A program made the translations under genes and the position numbers. DNA of 5,074 nucleotides from NCBI GenBank assembly GCA_003527165.1, contig DPSI01000452.1:492-5565 (forward strand), given 5' to 3'. The stretch is from Pseudomonas sp. (GTDB lineage: Bacteria; Pseudomonadota; Gammaproteobacteria; Pseudomonadales; Pseudomonadaceae). The notes below the pieces were generated by a model, which saw only the letters and a list, made by a program, of their open reading frames with translations, searched no databases and had not been told where the DNA came from. Below are positions 1 through 5,074 of the stretch, one piece after another. Positions within the stretch are counted from its first letter, which is position 1. Every line of letters begins with the position of its first letter.

Positions 1-1517
1 CGCTGGCAGATTTCGCGCTTGCGCTCGGCGGTATCGGCCTGGCCGGCTTCATCGAACGCCATCACCACCACAGCGGCACCGTAGCGCTTGCACAGCCGTG
101 CGTGATGCTTGAACGCCTCGACGCCTTCCTTCATGGAGATCGAGTTGACGATGCCCTTGCCCTGGATACATTTCAGGCCCGCCTCGATCACCTCCCACTT
201 GGAGGAGTCGATCATGATCGGCACACGAGAAATGTCCGGCTCGCCGGCGATCAGATTGAGGAAGGTCACCATGGCCTTCTTCGAATCCAGCATGCCCTCG
301 TCCATGTTGATGTCGATCACCTGAGCGCCGGCTTCCACCTGTTGCAGGGCGACTTCCAGGGCTTCGGTGTAGTTTTCCTCGCGGATCAGGCGGGCAAATT
401 TCGCCGAACCGGTGATGTTGGTCCGCTCGCCAACGTTGACGAAAAGCGAGTTGCGATCAATGGTGAAGGGCTCGAGGCCCGACAGACGACAGGCCTTGGG
501 AATGTCCGGAATGGCGCGCGGCGCGTGCTTGGCAACGGCCTTGGCGATCGCCTCGATATGCGCAGGCGTCGTGCCGCAGCAACCGCCGACGATGTTGAGG
601 AAGCCGCTGGCGGCGAATTCCTCGACCACCCGGGCCATTTCCGCCGGACTTTCATCGTACTCACCGAAGGCGTTCGGCAATCCGGCGTTGGGGTGTGCCG
701 ACACGTGGGTTTCGGCCTTGTTCGACAGCTCTTCCAGGTAAGGCCGCAATTCCTTGGCACCCAGCGCACAGTTGAGGCCGACGGAGATCGGGTTCGCGTG
801 ACGTACAGAGTTCCAGAAGGCTTCGGTGGTCTGTCCGGACAGCGTGCGGCCCGAGGCGTCGGTGATGGTGCCGGAAATCATGATCGGCAATTCGAAACCG
901 ATTTCCTCGAACACTTGCTGCACGGCGAAGATCGCCGCCTTCGCGTTGAGCGTGTCAAAGATGGTCTCGATCAGAATCAGGTCGGAGCCGCCTTCGATCA
1001 GGCCGCGAGTGGCTTCGGTGTAGTTCTCCACCAACTCATCGAAGGTGACGTTGCGGTAGCCGGGATTGTTCACGTCCGGTGAAAGCGAGCAGGTGCGGCT
1101 GGTCGGGCCGAGTACACCGGCGACGAAGCGCGGGCGGTCCGGCGTTTCGGCGGTCTTGGCGTCGGCGGCTTGGCGGGCGAGGCGGGCGCCTTCCACGTTC
1201 AGCTCGTAGACCAGCGCTTCCATGCCGTAATCGGCTTGGGAGACGCGTGTGGCGTTGAAGGTGTTGGTTTCCACGATATCGGCGCCGGCATCGAAGTAGG
1301 CCTTTTCGATGGCACTGATCGCGTCCGGCCGGGTGAGGATCAACAGGTCATTGTTGCCCTTGAGATCCTGCGGCCAATCGGCGAAGCGTTCGCCGCGGTA
1401 GTCGGACTCTTCCAGCCTGTAGCTCTGGATCATGGTGCCCATGCCGCCGTCGAGAATCAGGATGCGCTCTTTGAGGGCCTGCTGGAGTGCCTGGAGACGG
1501 GCGTTACGGTCGAGCAT
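1..1517 (-). CDS. metH: Cobalamin-dependent methionine synthase MetH, N-terminal part (3' end outside window)
   Basis: Makes methionine in the cytoplasm by transferring a methyl group from 5-methyltetrahydrofolate to homocysteine via a cobalamin cofactor. The visible 505 codons read from ATG at 1517 (MLDRNARLQ...). The homocysteine-binding barrel comes first, with the [10 protein letters not shown] motif near residues 19-28. The zinc ligands are Cys250 (GLNCALG) and Cys313-Cys314 (GGCCGTTP); the 63-residue spacing equals that of E. coli Cys247/310/311. The folate (pterin)-binding domain follows, starting around [12 protein letters not shown] (GERTN at residues 363-367) and including [10 protein letters not shown] and IMIDSS. 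The family is usually about 1,230 residues, so the rest of this domain and the cobalamin and SAM-reactivation domains lie left of the window. The start is chosen because the protein begins as MetH proteins do; a weak AGG at 1527-1529 is the only ribosome-binding signal. No frameshift is seen. It is transcribed away from nfuA. Confidence 0.97.
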   Translation of the reverse strand, partial: MLDRNARLQALQQALKERILILDGGMGTMIQSYRLEESDYRGERFADWPQDLKGNNDLLILTRPDAISAIEKAYFDAGADIVETNTFNATRVSQADYGMEALVYELNVEGARLARQAADAKTAETPDRPRFVAGVLGPTSRTCSLSPDVNNPGYRNVTFDELVENYTEATRGLIEGGSDLILIETIFDTLNAKAAIFAVQQVFEEIGFELPIMISGTITDASGRTLSGQTTEAFWNSVRHANPISVGLNCALGAKELRPYLEELSNKAETHVSAHPNAGLPNAFGEYDESPAEMARVVEEFAASGFLNIVGGCCGTTPAHIEAIAKAVAKHAPRAIPDIPKACRLSGLEPFTIDRNSLFVNVGERTNITGSAKFARLIREENYTEALEVALQQVEAGAQVIDINMDEGMLDSKKAMVTFLNLIAGEPDISRVPIMIDSSKWEVIEAGLKCIQGKGIVNSISMKEGVEAFKHHARLCKRYGAAVVVMAFDEAGQADTAERKREICQ

Positions 1518-1552
1518 GGGGGACTACCTGAAGCTGATGCGAGGAACCGCGA

Positions 1553-1558
1553 ATAATA
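1553..1558 (-). promoter_or_regulatory. Candidate metH -10 box
   Basis: On the minus strand this reads TATTAT, five of six matches to the sigma70 -10 consensus. A start near 1546 would give a leader of about 30 nt before the metH ATG. No good -35 hexamer lies at the usual 16-18 nt distance; the positions there read roughly GATTAA. A weak -35 is compatible with activator dependence, and a MetR-like box lies upstream. This is inferred from sequence only. Confidence 0.35.
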
Positions 1559-1596
1559 GCAAAGCTGCACGCTTTTTAATCATCGGCGAGCTTTGC
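1559..1596. repeat. 8-bp perfect inverted repeat abutting the metH -10 box
   Basis: GCAAAGCT at 1559-1566 is exactly mirrored by AGCTTTGC at 1589-1596, with 22 nt between the arms and a centre-to-centre distance of 30 bp, close to three helical turns. One arm touches the putative metH -10 element. This arrangement could be a pair of regulator half-sites or a hairpin. There is no T-run positioned to make it a terminator for either neighbour. The binding protein, if any, is unknown. Confidence 0.5.
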
Positions 1597-1597
1597 A

Positions 1598-1610
1598 TGA
1601 ATCTACCTCA
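1598..1610. promoter_or_regulatory. Candidate MetR-binding site upstream of metH
   Basis: TGAATCTACCTCA matches the MetR motif TGAA-N5-TTCA at every defined position except one (C for T in the right half). MetR is a LysR-family regulator that uses homocysteine as co-effector and controls metE and metH in gammaproteobacteria. If the start site is near 1546, the box centres about 58 bp upstream, a usual place for a LysR-type activator. A motif this short can occur by chance, so the support comes from its position in front of metH. Confidence 0.35.
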
Positions 1611-1655
1611 TGTTTATATATGAGCTCGGCAGGCAAAATGCTTAGCCGCTTACTA

Positions 1656-1757
1656 GATCTTCATATGTCAGCAGCGGTGAAGATCGTCCTGCTCTACCTC
1701 GGTATTCGGCGATACGGAGCTCGTTATAGTTGGAGCAGCGAGATGGCAGAATCGCTG
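1656..1757. repeat. Run of three consecutive inverted repeats in the intergenic region
   Basis: Three dyads follow one another. GATCTTCA (1656-1663) pairs with TGAAGATC (1678-1685), a perfect 8-bp stem with a 14-nt loop. CTCGGTAT (1698-1705) pairs with ATACGGAG (1712-1719), seven of eight positions with a 6-nt loop. CAGCGA (1736-1741) pairs with TCGCTG (1752-1757), a 6-bp stem with a 10-nt loop. A fourth dyad, the possible IscR site, comes next. None is followed by a T-tract. They could be operator sites or helices of an RNA leader; individually the shorter ones could be chance. Confidence 0.4.
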
Positions 1758-1765
1758 ACTCGGCT

Positions 1766-1790
1766 ATGTCCTACTAAAACACTAGGACTT
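1766..1790. promoter_or_regulatory. Candidate type I IscR operator upstream of nfuA
   Basis: A 25-bp dyad centred on 1778, with arms GTCCTA (1768-1773) and TAGGAC (1783-1788). Laid against the type I IscR consensus as I recall it (ATASYYGACT-RWWWY-AGTCRRSTAT), it agrees at about two thirds of positions, including the central AAAAC and the flanking ACT, and the symmetry axes coincide. IscR is the Fe-S-sensing regulator of Fe-S assembly genes and is reported to control nfuA in P. aeruginosa. The placement 54-78 bp before the nfuA start fits promoter control. Binding is inferred. Confidence 0.45.
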
Positions 1791-1811
1791 TATCCGGTGC
1801 AATGGTTGGCG

Positions 1812-1817
1812 TACACT
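1812..1817 (+). promoter_or_regulatory. Weak candidate nfuA -10 box
   Basis: TACACT matches the sigma70 -10 consensus at four of six positions and lies 26 bp before the nfuA ATG. The corresponding -35 region (around 1788-1795, TTTATCC) is poor and sits at the right edge of the IscR-like dyad. A bound regulator there could block or aid RNA polymerase. This is a tentative call. Confidence 0.25.
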
Positions 1818-1832
1818 GCCTTCCATGTCTGA

Positions 1833-1838
1833 GAGGAG
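1833..1838 (+). promoter_or_regulatory. nfuA ribosome-binding site
   Basis: GAGGAG lies 5 nt before the ATG at 1844. It fixes the start there instead of at the in-frame ATG at 1802, whose extra 14 residues do not look like the NfuA N-terminus. Confidence 0.8.
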
Positions 1839-1843
1839 TTCCC

Positions 1844-2428
1844 ATGAGCGCCATTACCATTACTGAAGCTGCACACGATTACCTGGCCGATCTGCTCGAA
1901 AAGCAGAACACCACAGGCATCGGCATCCGGGTCTTCATCACTCAGCCCGGTACGCCTTATGCTGAAACTTGCATCGCCTATTGCAAGCCTGGTGAAGAAA
2001 AGCCGGATGACGTGGCCATCGCCCTGAAGCGCTTCACCGCCTGGATCGACGGTGTCAGCGAGCCGTTTCTGGAAGACGCGTTGGTGGATTACGCCACGGA
2101 CCGTATGGGCGGTCAGCTGACTATCAAGGCACCCAACGCCAAGGTGCCGATGGTCAATGAAGACAGTCCGCTCAACGAGCGCATCAATTATTACCTGCAA
2201 ACCGAAATCAACCCCGGGCTGGCCAGCCATGGTGGTCAGGTCACGCTGATCGACGTGGTCGATGAGGGCGTAGCGGTACTGCAATTCGGTGGCGGTTGCC
2301 AGGGCTGTGGCCAGGCTGACGTGACACTGAAGGAAGGTATCGAGAAAACGTTGCTCGAGCGTATTCCCGAACTCAAGGGCGTGCGCGACGTGACCGACCA
2401 CACCAATCGGGATAACGCCTACTATTAA
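1844..2428 (+). CDS. nfuA: Fe-S biogenesis protein NfuA (194 aa)
   Basis: NfuA receives a [4Fe-4S] cluster from the assembly scaffold and delivers it to apo-proteins such as lipoyl synthase and aconitase; it acts as a dimer in the cytoplasm. Residues 1 to about 95 form the degenerate A-type-carrier domain used for target recognition ([10 protein letters not shown], then C43 and C47). Residues about 105-194 form the Nfu domain, with the cluster-binding pair Cys152-x-x-Cys155 in GGGCQGCG, equivalent to E. coli Cys149/Cys152, and the family ending [11 protein letters not shown]...AYY. The length is normal (E. coli 191). The start at 1844 is set by a strong GAGGAG. It ends in tandem TAA codons at 2426-2431 and is followed by a hairpin, so it is probably monocistronic. 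An IscR-like dyad upstream suggests induction under iron or oxidative stress. Confidence 0.97.
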   Translation: MSAITITEAAHDYLADLLEKQNTTGIGIRVFITQPGTPYAETCIAYCKPGEEKPDDVAIALKRFTAWIDGVSEPFLEDALVDYATDRMGGQLTIKAPNAKVPMVNEDSPLNERINYYLQTEINPGLASHGGQVTLIDVVDEGVAVLQFGGGCQGCGQADVTLKEGIEKTLLERIPELKGVRDVTDHTNRDNAYY

Positions 2429-2440
2429 TAAGGTGTAACT

Positions 2441-2475
2441 GCCCAAACCGTGGCTGTTTCAGTCATCGCTTGGGC
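2441..2475 (+). terminator. Hairpin after nfuA, possible terminator
   Basis: A 35-nt symmetric hairpin begins 13 nt after the nfuA stop. The outer stem is GCCCAA/TTGGGC, followed by a partly paired 4x4 internal loop and an inner stem TGGCTG/CAGTCA (one G-T wobble) closed by a TTT loop. A proper U-tract is missing directly after it; the nearest T-rich stretch (TATTGTTTT) starts about 10 nt further on. It may end or protect the nfuA transcript, with imperfect termination allowing some read-through into the signalling genes. Confidence 0.45.
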
Positions 2476-2571
2476 AAAGTGCCACTATTGTTTTGCATCA
2501 TCACCACGCTGCCCGTTTGCTGAGATAAGCTGTCCCGGTCCCCGAGGCCTGGCTAAGCGAGCGAGCGTTGC

Positions 2572-3555
2572 ATGTCTGCCGTTTCCCTGTTGATTTGCGA
2601 TGATTCGAGCTTGGCGCGCAAGCAATTGCTGCGTGCGCTGCCGGCTGCCTGGCCGCTGAACATCCGTCAGGCAGCAAGCGGTGGCGAGGCGCTCGAACGC
2701 ATTCGCGAAGGCGGCATCGATGTGCTGCTGCTCGATCTGACCATGCCGGACATAGACGGCTACCAGGTGCTTGCCGCGCTTCGCGACGAGCGTCTTGATT
2801 GCAAGGTCGTCGTGATATCGGCCGACGTTCAGGAGGAGGCCGTACGGCGCGTGCTGGAGCTGGGCGCGCTGGCATTCATTCGCAAACCGGCCGATCCAGC
2901 GCACCTGCAGCAGACCCTGGCAGGCGTCGGGGTAGTAGGCGATGAGCTGCCGGTACTTGGTGAGAGAAAAGCCGGGCCGATTCCGTTTCGCGACGCCTTC
3001 CGCGAGGTGGTGAACGTCGCGATGGGGCGTGCAGCGGCACTGCTCGCAAGAGTGCTTGGGGTTTTCGTCCAACTGCCCATCCCCAACGTGAACATCCTTG
3101 GGGTCGGCGAGTTGCATATGGCACTTGCCGATGCGGCTCAGGGCGACAAGCTGACCGCAGTTTGCCAAGGGTATATCGGTGGCGGTATCGCTGGCGAGGC
3201 GCTGCTGATCTTTCACGATTCGGAAGTCGCGGATATGGCGCGTCTGATGCGCGCCGATGATTATCTTGAATTGGAGATGCTGCTCGACCTATCGAGCCTG
3301 TTGATCAGCGCATGTCTCAGCGGCATCGCCGACCAGATCGACGTGGTGTTTTCCCAGGGGCATCCGCAAGTACTCGGCCAACACGCGTCGATCGATGAGC
3401 TTATCCGTCTCAACCGGCAGCGCTGGAAAAATACCCTGGCGGTCGAGATCAGCTACAGCCTGGAGGGCCATGATGTCCATTTCGATCTATTGCTGCTGTT
3501 CACCGAAGACTCGGTTGAACTGCTGTCCCGTAAACTCGACTTCCTGATGAACTGA
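2572..3555 (+). CDS. Receiver domain fused to CheC/CheX-type phosphatase domain (327 aa)
   Basis: A two-domain signalling protein. Residues 1-115 are a CheY-like receiver with all functional residues visible: acidic pair Asp10-Asp11, phosphoacceptor Asp55 (VLLLDLTMPDIDG), switch Ser83 (VVVISAD), Phe102 and Lys105-Pro106. Residues about 135-325 resemble the CheC/CheX/FliY family, which dephosphorylates CheY-P. The signature D/S-x3-E-x2-N-x22-P is complete as Asp141, Glu145, Asn148 and Pro171. The expected second copy (around 235-242, ending LLDLSSLLISACL) has Asp239 and Ser242 in place of Glu and Asn, so it is probably inactive. There is no DNA-binding domain, signal peptide or membrane segment; it should be cytoplasmic. 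The start has only a weak purine-rich leader, with no clear Shine-Dalgarno. The gene ends 2 nt before the diguanylate cyclase gene. Domain calls are firm; the substrate (its own Asp55-P or another receiver) is inference. No cognate kinase is in view. Confidence 0.88.
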   Translation: MSAVSLLICDDSSLARKQLLRALPAAWPLNIRQAASGGEALERIREGGIDVLLLDLTMPDIDGYQVLAALRDERLDCKVVVISADVQEEAVRRVLELGALAFIRKPADPAHLQQTLAGVGVVGDELPVLGERKAGPIPFRDAFREVVNVAMGRAAALLARVLGVFVQLPIPNVNILGVGELHMALADAAQGDKLTAVCQGYIGGGIAGEALLIFHDSEVADMARLMRADDYLELEMLLDLSSLLISACLSGIADQIDVVFSQGHPQVLGQHASIDELIRLNRQRWKNTLAVEISYSLEGHDVHFDLLLLFTEDSVELLSRKLDFLMN

Positions 3556-3557
3556 GA

Positions 3558-4511
3558 ATGTCCGACCCCATCAGTCTGAGCGAACATCACTGGCTGCTGG
3601 CCATCGTCCAGAGCATCGACGTCGGTGTTGTGGTGCTGGATCGCGAGTACCGCATTGATGTGTGGAACACCTTCATGGAAAACCGCTCCGGGCGGTTGCC
3701 CGAAGAAGCGCGGGAGAAATCCTTCTTCGACCTGTTTCCGGAAGTGGATGAGCAGTGGTTTCGCCGCAAGGTGGAAAACGTCGCGACGCTCGGTACGCCA
3801 TCGTTCACTATCTGGGAGCAGCGCCCCTACCTGTTGCGATTCAAAAATTACCAGCCGATCACCGGCCTGGAAGATTTCATGTACCAGAACACCACGTTGA
3901 TGCCATTGAAGGGGCTCAGTGGCCGCATCGAGCAGATCTGCCTGATCATCTACGACGTGACCGATGTGGCCACCAACCGCCGCCAGCTGCAGGCCGCGAA
4001 TCAGCAACTGCAACGGTTATCCAGTATCGATCGCTTGACGGGTCTGTTCAATCGAGGTCATTGGGAAGAGATGCTGCGCCAGGATTATGCGCGGCACCGA
4101 CGTTACGACCGCAACGCGGCACTGGTGATGTTCGATATAGACCATTTCAAGAAGATCAACGATAGCTATGGTCATCAGGCAGGCGACGCCGTCATCCAGC
4201 AGACCGCCGACCTTGTTCGTCAGTGCATGCGGGACGCCGACATCGCGGGGCGCTACGGCGGCGAGGAGTTCGTGGTGTTGCTGCCGGATACGGATAGTGA
4301 GGGTGCGTTAACGTTCGCTGAAAGGCTTCGTCAGGCCATCGAAGCGCATGAAGTCAGCTATGAGGATCACAGTATTCGCTTTACGGTCAGCCTGGGCATT
4401 GCCGATCTCAGCCAGCCCACGAGCGGCTATGCGCAACTGATCGAGCGGGCTGACAATGCGCTGTACGCGTCGAAGTCGGCGGGGCGCAATCAGGTGTCGC
4501 TCTATCACTGA
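3558..4511 (+). CDS. PAS-GGDEF diguanylate cyclase (317 aa)
   Basis: Predicted to join two GTP into cyclic di-GMP, the messenger that favours biofilm and represses motility. Residues about 12-135 form a PAS sensor (VDV-like core IDVGVVVLDREYRIDVWN, ending CLIIYDVTDV). A helical linker at about 136-157 (RRQLQAANQQLQRLSSI) leads into the GGDEF domain, which opens with DRLTGLFNR. The metal- and substrate-binding residues are present: Asp193 (FDIDHFKKIND), Asn201 and Asp202, and the GGEEF signature at 234-238. Arg225-x-x-Asp228, five residues before GGEEF, is the inhibitory I-site, so product feedback is expected. There are no transmembrane segments; it is soluble. The ATG lies 2 nt after the upstream TGA without its own clear ribosome-binding site, which points to translational coupling and joint function with the REC-CheC protein. 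What the PAS domain binds is unknown. Confidence 0.95.
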   Translation: MSDPISLSEHHWLLAIVQSIDVGVVVLDREYRIDVWNTFMENRSGRLPEEAREKSFFDLFPEVDEQWFRRKVENVATLGTPSFTIWEQRPYLLRFKNYQPITGLEDFMYQNTTLMPLKGLSGRIEQICLIIYDVTDVATNRRQLQAANQQLQRLSSIDRLTGLFNRGHWEEMLRQDYARHRRYDRNAALVMFDIDHFKKINDSYGHQAGDAVIQQTADLVRQCMRDADIAGRYGGEEFVVLLPDTDSEGALTFAERLRQAIEAHEVSYEDHSIRFTVSLGIADLSQPTSGYAQLIERADNALYASKSAGRNQVSLYH

Positions 4512-4521
4512 GTGGAAGGCG

Positions 4522-5074
4522 TCACGCAGGGTTGCGTTCGGTCAGAAAATTCAACAGGGTGACTTCCTCGCCGCTCAGCCATTTGCGCTTTCTTGCCCTG
4601 GGCAAGCGTGCGAGCTCGCCAGAAGCAAAGGCTTCAAACACATCGGGGTGGATGTAGCACTGGCGGCATACGGCCGGCGTATTGCCAAGCTGACGAGACA
4701 CCTCTTTGACCGTTTCGACCAGGTTGTGGCGCGCAACCGCTTCCGGTTGCCATTCACGCTTGCGCAGATACTCCAGCGCGAGTGCACTGCCTGCCCAGGT
4801 GCGATAGTCCTTGGCGGTGAAATCCCCGCCGGTCATTTGCTGAATGAACTGATTCACGTCGCTGGAGCTGACCGGGTGGCGCGTACCATTTTCATCCAGA
4901 TACTGGAAGAGGTGCTGCCCTGGCAGTTCCATGCAGCGGCGCATAATGCGCGCCAGACGCTGGTTTCGTAACGTGACCTGATGCTCTACGCCACTTTTGC
5001 CGCGGAATTGAAAGCGAATCGCGGCGCCTTGCACGGCCACATGACGGGTGCGCAGCGTGGTCAGGCCGTAGGAG
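4522..5074 (-). CDS. Poxvirus-like bacterial DNA topoisomerase IB, C-terminal part (5' end outside window)
   Basis: Relaxes supercoiled DNA by nicking one strand through a 3'-phosphotyrosine link. The last 183 residues are visible, reading left from the window edge (SYGLTTLRTRHVAVQG...) to TGA at 4522-4524. Catalytic residues fit the vaccinia/Deinococcus family: Lys in RFQFRGKSG (codon 4996-4998), Arg in DYRTWAGS (4801-4803), Asn in LGNTPAV, and the nucleophile Tyr in CRQCYIHP (4654-4656). The Asn-Tyr distance of nine residues matches the Asn280/Tyr289 pair of Deinococcus TopIB; poxviruses have His there. The first catalytic arginine should lie beyond the edge. The frame is open through the edge, so the GTG at 5040 is an internal valine codon and not a start. 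The gene is convergent with the cyclase gene, 10 bp away. The tail after Tyr is basic (LPRARKRKW). No damage is seen. Confidence 0.93.
   Translation of the reverse strand, partial: SYGLTTLRTRHVAVQGAAIRFQFRGKSGVEHQVTLRNQRLARIMRRCMELPGQHLFQYLDENGTRHPVSSSDVNQFIQQMTGGDFTAKDYRTWAGSALALEYLRKREWQPEAVARHNLVETVKEVSRQLGNTPAVCRQCYIHPDVFEAFASGELARLPRARKRKWLSGEEVTLLNFLTERNPA

Larger units (their letters stand above)
1518..1843. other. Divergent intergenic region between metH and nfuA
   Basis: This 326-bp stretch separates two divergently transcribed genes and must hold both promoters. It is more AT-rich than its flanks, especially around 1550-1625. Open frames cross it (a 79-codon one from 1593, with an internal ATG at 1638), but none has a clear ribosome-binding site, a recognisable product or domain, or the codon character of the flanking genes. 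I therefore see no gene. What it does hold is a set of short inverted repeats and promoter-like elements, listed separately. No cobalamin, SAM or SAH riboswitch core was recognised in the metH leader. Confidence 0.7.

Noticed and set aside
102..1082. Long plus-strand open frame (326 codons) opposite metH
   Set aside because: It is the antisense shadow of metH. The minus-strand frame has full-length family motifs and zinc ligands, while this one shows no recognisable domain.
1170..1556. Plus-strand open frame of 128 codons across the start of metH
   Set aside because: It lies almost wholly antisense to the conserved metH N-terminus and has no recognisable product.
1518..1650. Riboswitch (SAM, SAH or cobalamin) in the metH leader
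   Set aside because: I could not find any of the conserved cores on the minus strand, and the likely leader of about 30 nt is too short for one.
1593..1832. Possible small gene in the intergenic region (79 codons, or shorter from ATG 1638)
   Set aside because: There is no good ribosome-binding site and no recognisable sequence, and it runs through the inverted repeats and the nfuA promoter region. It is probably a chance frame.
1790..2446. Minus-strand open frame of 218 codons
   Set aside because: It is antisense to nfuA, whose sense frame is conserved end to end.
2479..2500. Possible sigma54 promoter (GTGCCAC ... TTTTGCA) upstream of the receiver-CheC gene
   Set aside because: The -24-like element has C where the second invariant G should be, and the gap to TTGCA is 7 nt where 5 is required, so the essential spacing is wrong.
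2485..3216. Minus-strand open frame of 243 codons
   Set aside because: It is antisense to the receiver-CheC gene, whose sense frame carries the family motifs; GC-rich DNA commonly leaves such frames open.
5038..5040. GTG at 5040 as the start of a short 172-aa protein
   Set aside because: The frame continues upstream to the window edge with topoisomerase IB-like residues (YGLTTLRTRH), so the GTG is an internal valine codon of a longer gene.
1..5074. CRISPR array, tRNA or rRNA gene, insertion sequence, phage or toxin-antitoxin element
   Set aside because: No regularly spaced repeats, tRNA cloverleaf, transposase or terminal repeats were seen. All long coding stretches are accounted for by the five genes.

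Overview
The window looks like chromosomal DNA of a Pseudomonas-type gammaproteobacterium, either Pseudomonas or the stutzeri group (Stutzerimonas). The coding DNA is GC-rich. The MetH and NfuA sequences are of the pseudomonad type, and I recall metH lying near nfuA in pseudomonad genomes. The genus is inferred from protein character and context, not from a search.

Layout: (1) 1-1517, minus strand: the N-terminal 505 codons of metH (cobalamin-dependent methionine synthase), running off the left edge. (2) 1518-1843: a divergent intergenic region of 326 bp with no convincing gene. It carries a possible metH promoter with a near-consensus MetR box, several inverted repeats, and a dyad upstream of nfuA that resembles a type I IscR operator. 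(3) 1844-2428, plus strand: nfuA, an Fe-S cluster carrier, followed by a 35-nt hairpin. (4) 2572-3555 and 3558-4511, plus strand: a tightly coupled two-gene signalling unit. The first protein is a phosphoacceptor receiver domain fused to a CheC/CheX/FliY-type phosphatase domain. The second is a PAS-GGDEF diguanylate cyclase with an intact active site and an inhibitory I-site. (5) 4522-5074, minus strand: the C-terminal 183 residues of a poxvirus-like (bacterial) type IB DNA topoisomerase, convergent with the cyclase gene and only 10 bp from it.

metH and nfuA are housekeeping genes for methionine/one-carbon metabolism and Fe-S delivery. The most interesting part is the REC-CheC / PAS-GGDEF pair. 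The first protein carries both a phosphorylatable aspartate and the kind of phosphatase motif that removes phosphate from such aspartates, and it is encoded 2 nt upstream of a c-di-GMP synthase. This suggests a self-limiting phospho-switch controlling c-di-GMP output. No histidine kinase or chemoreceptor is present in the window, so its input is unknown.
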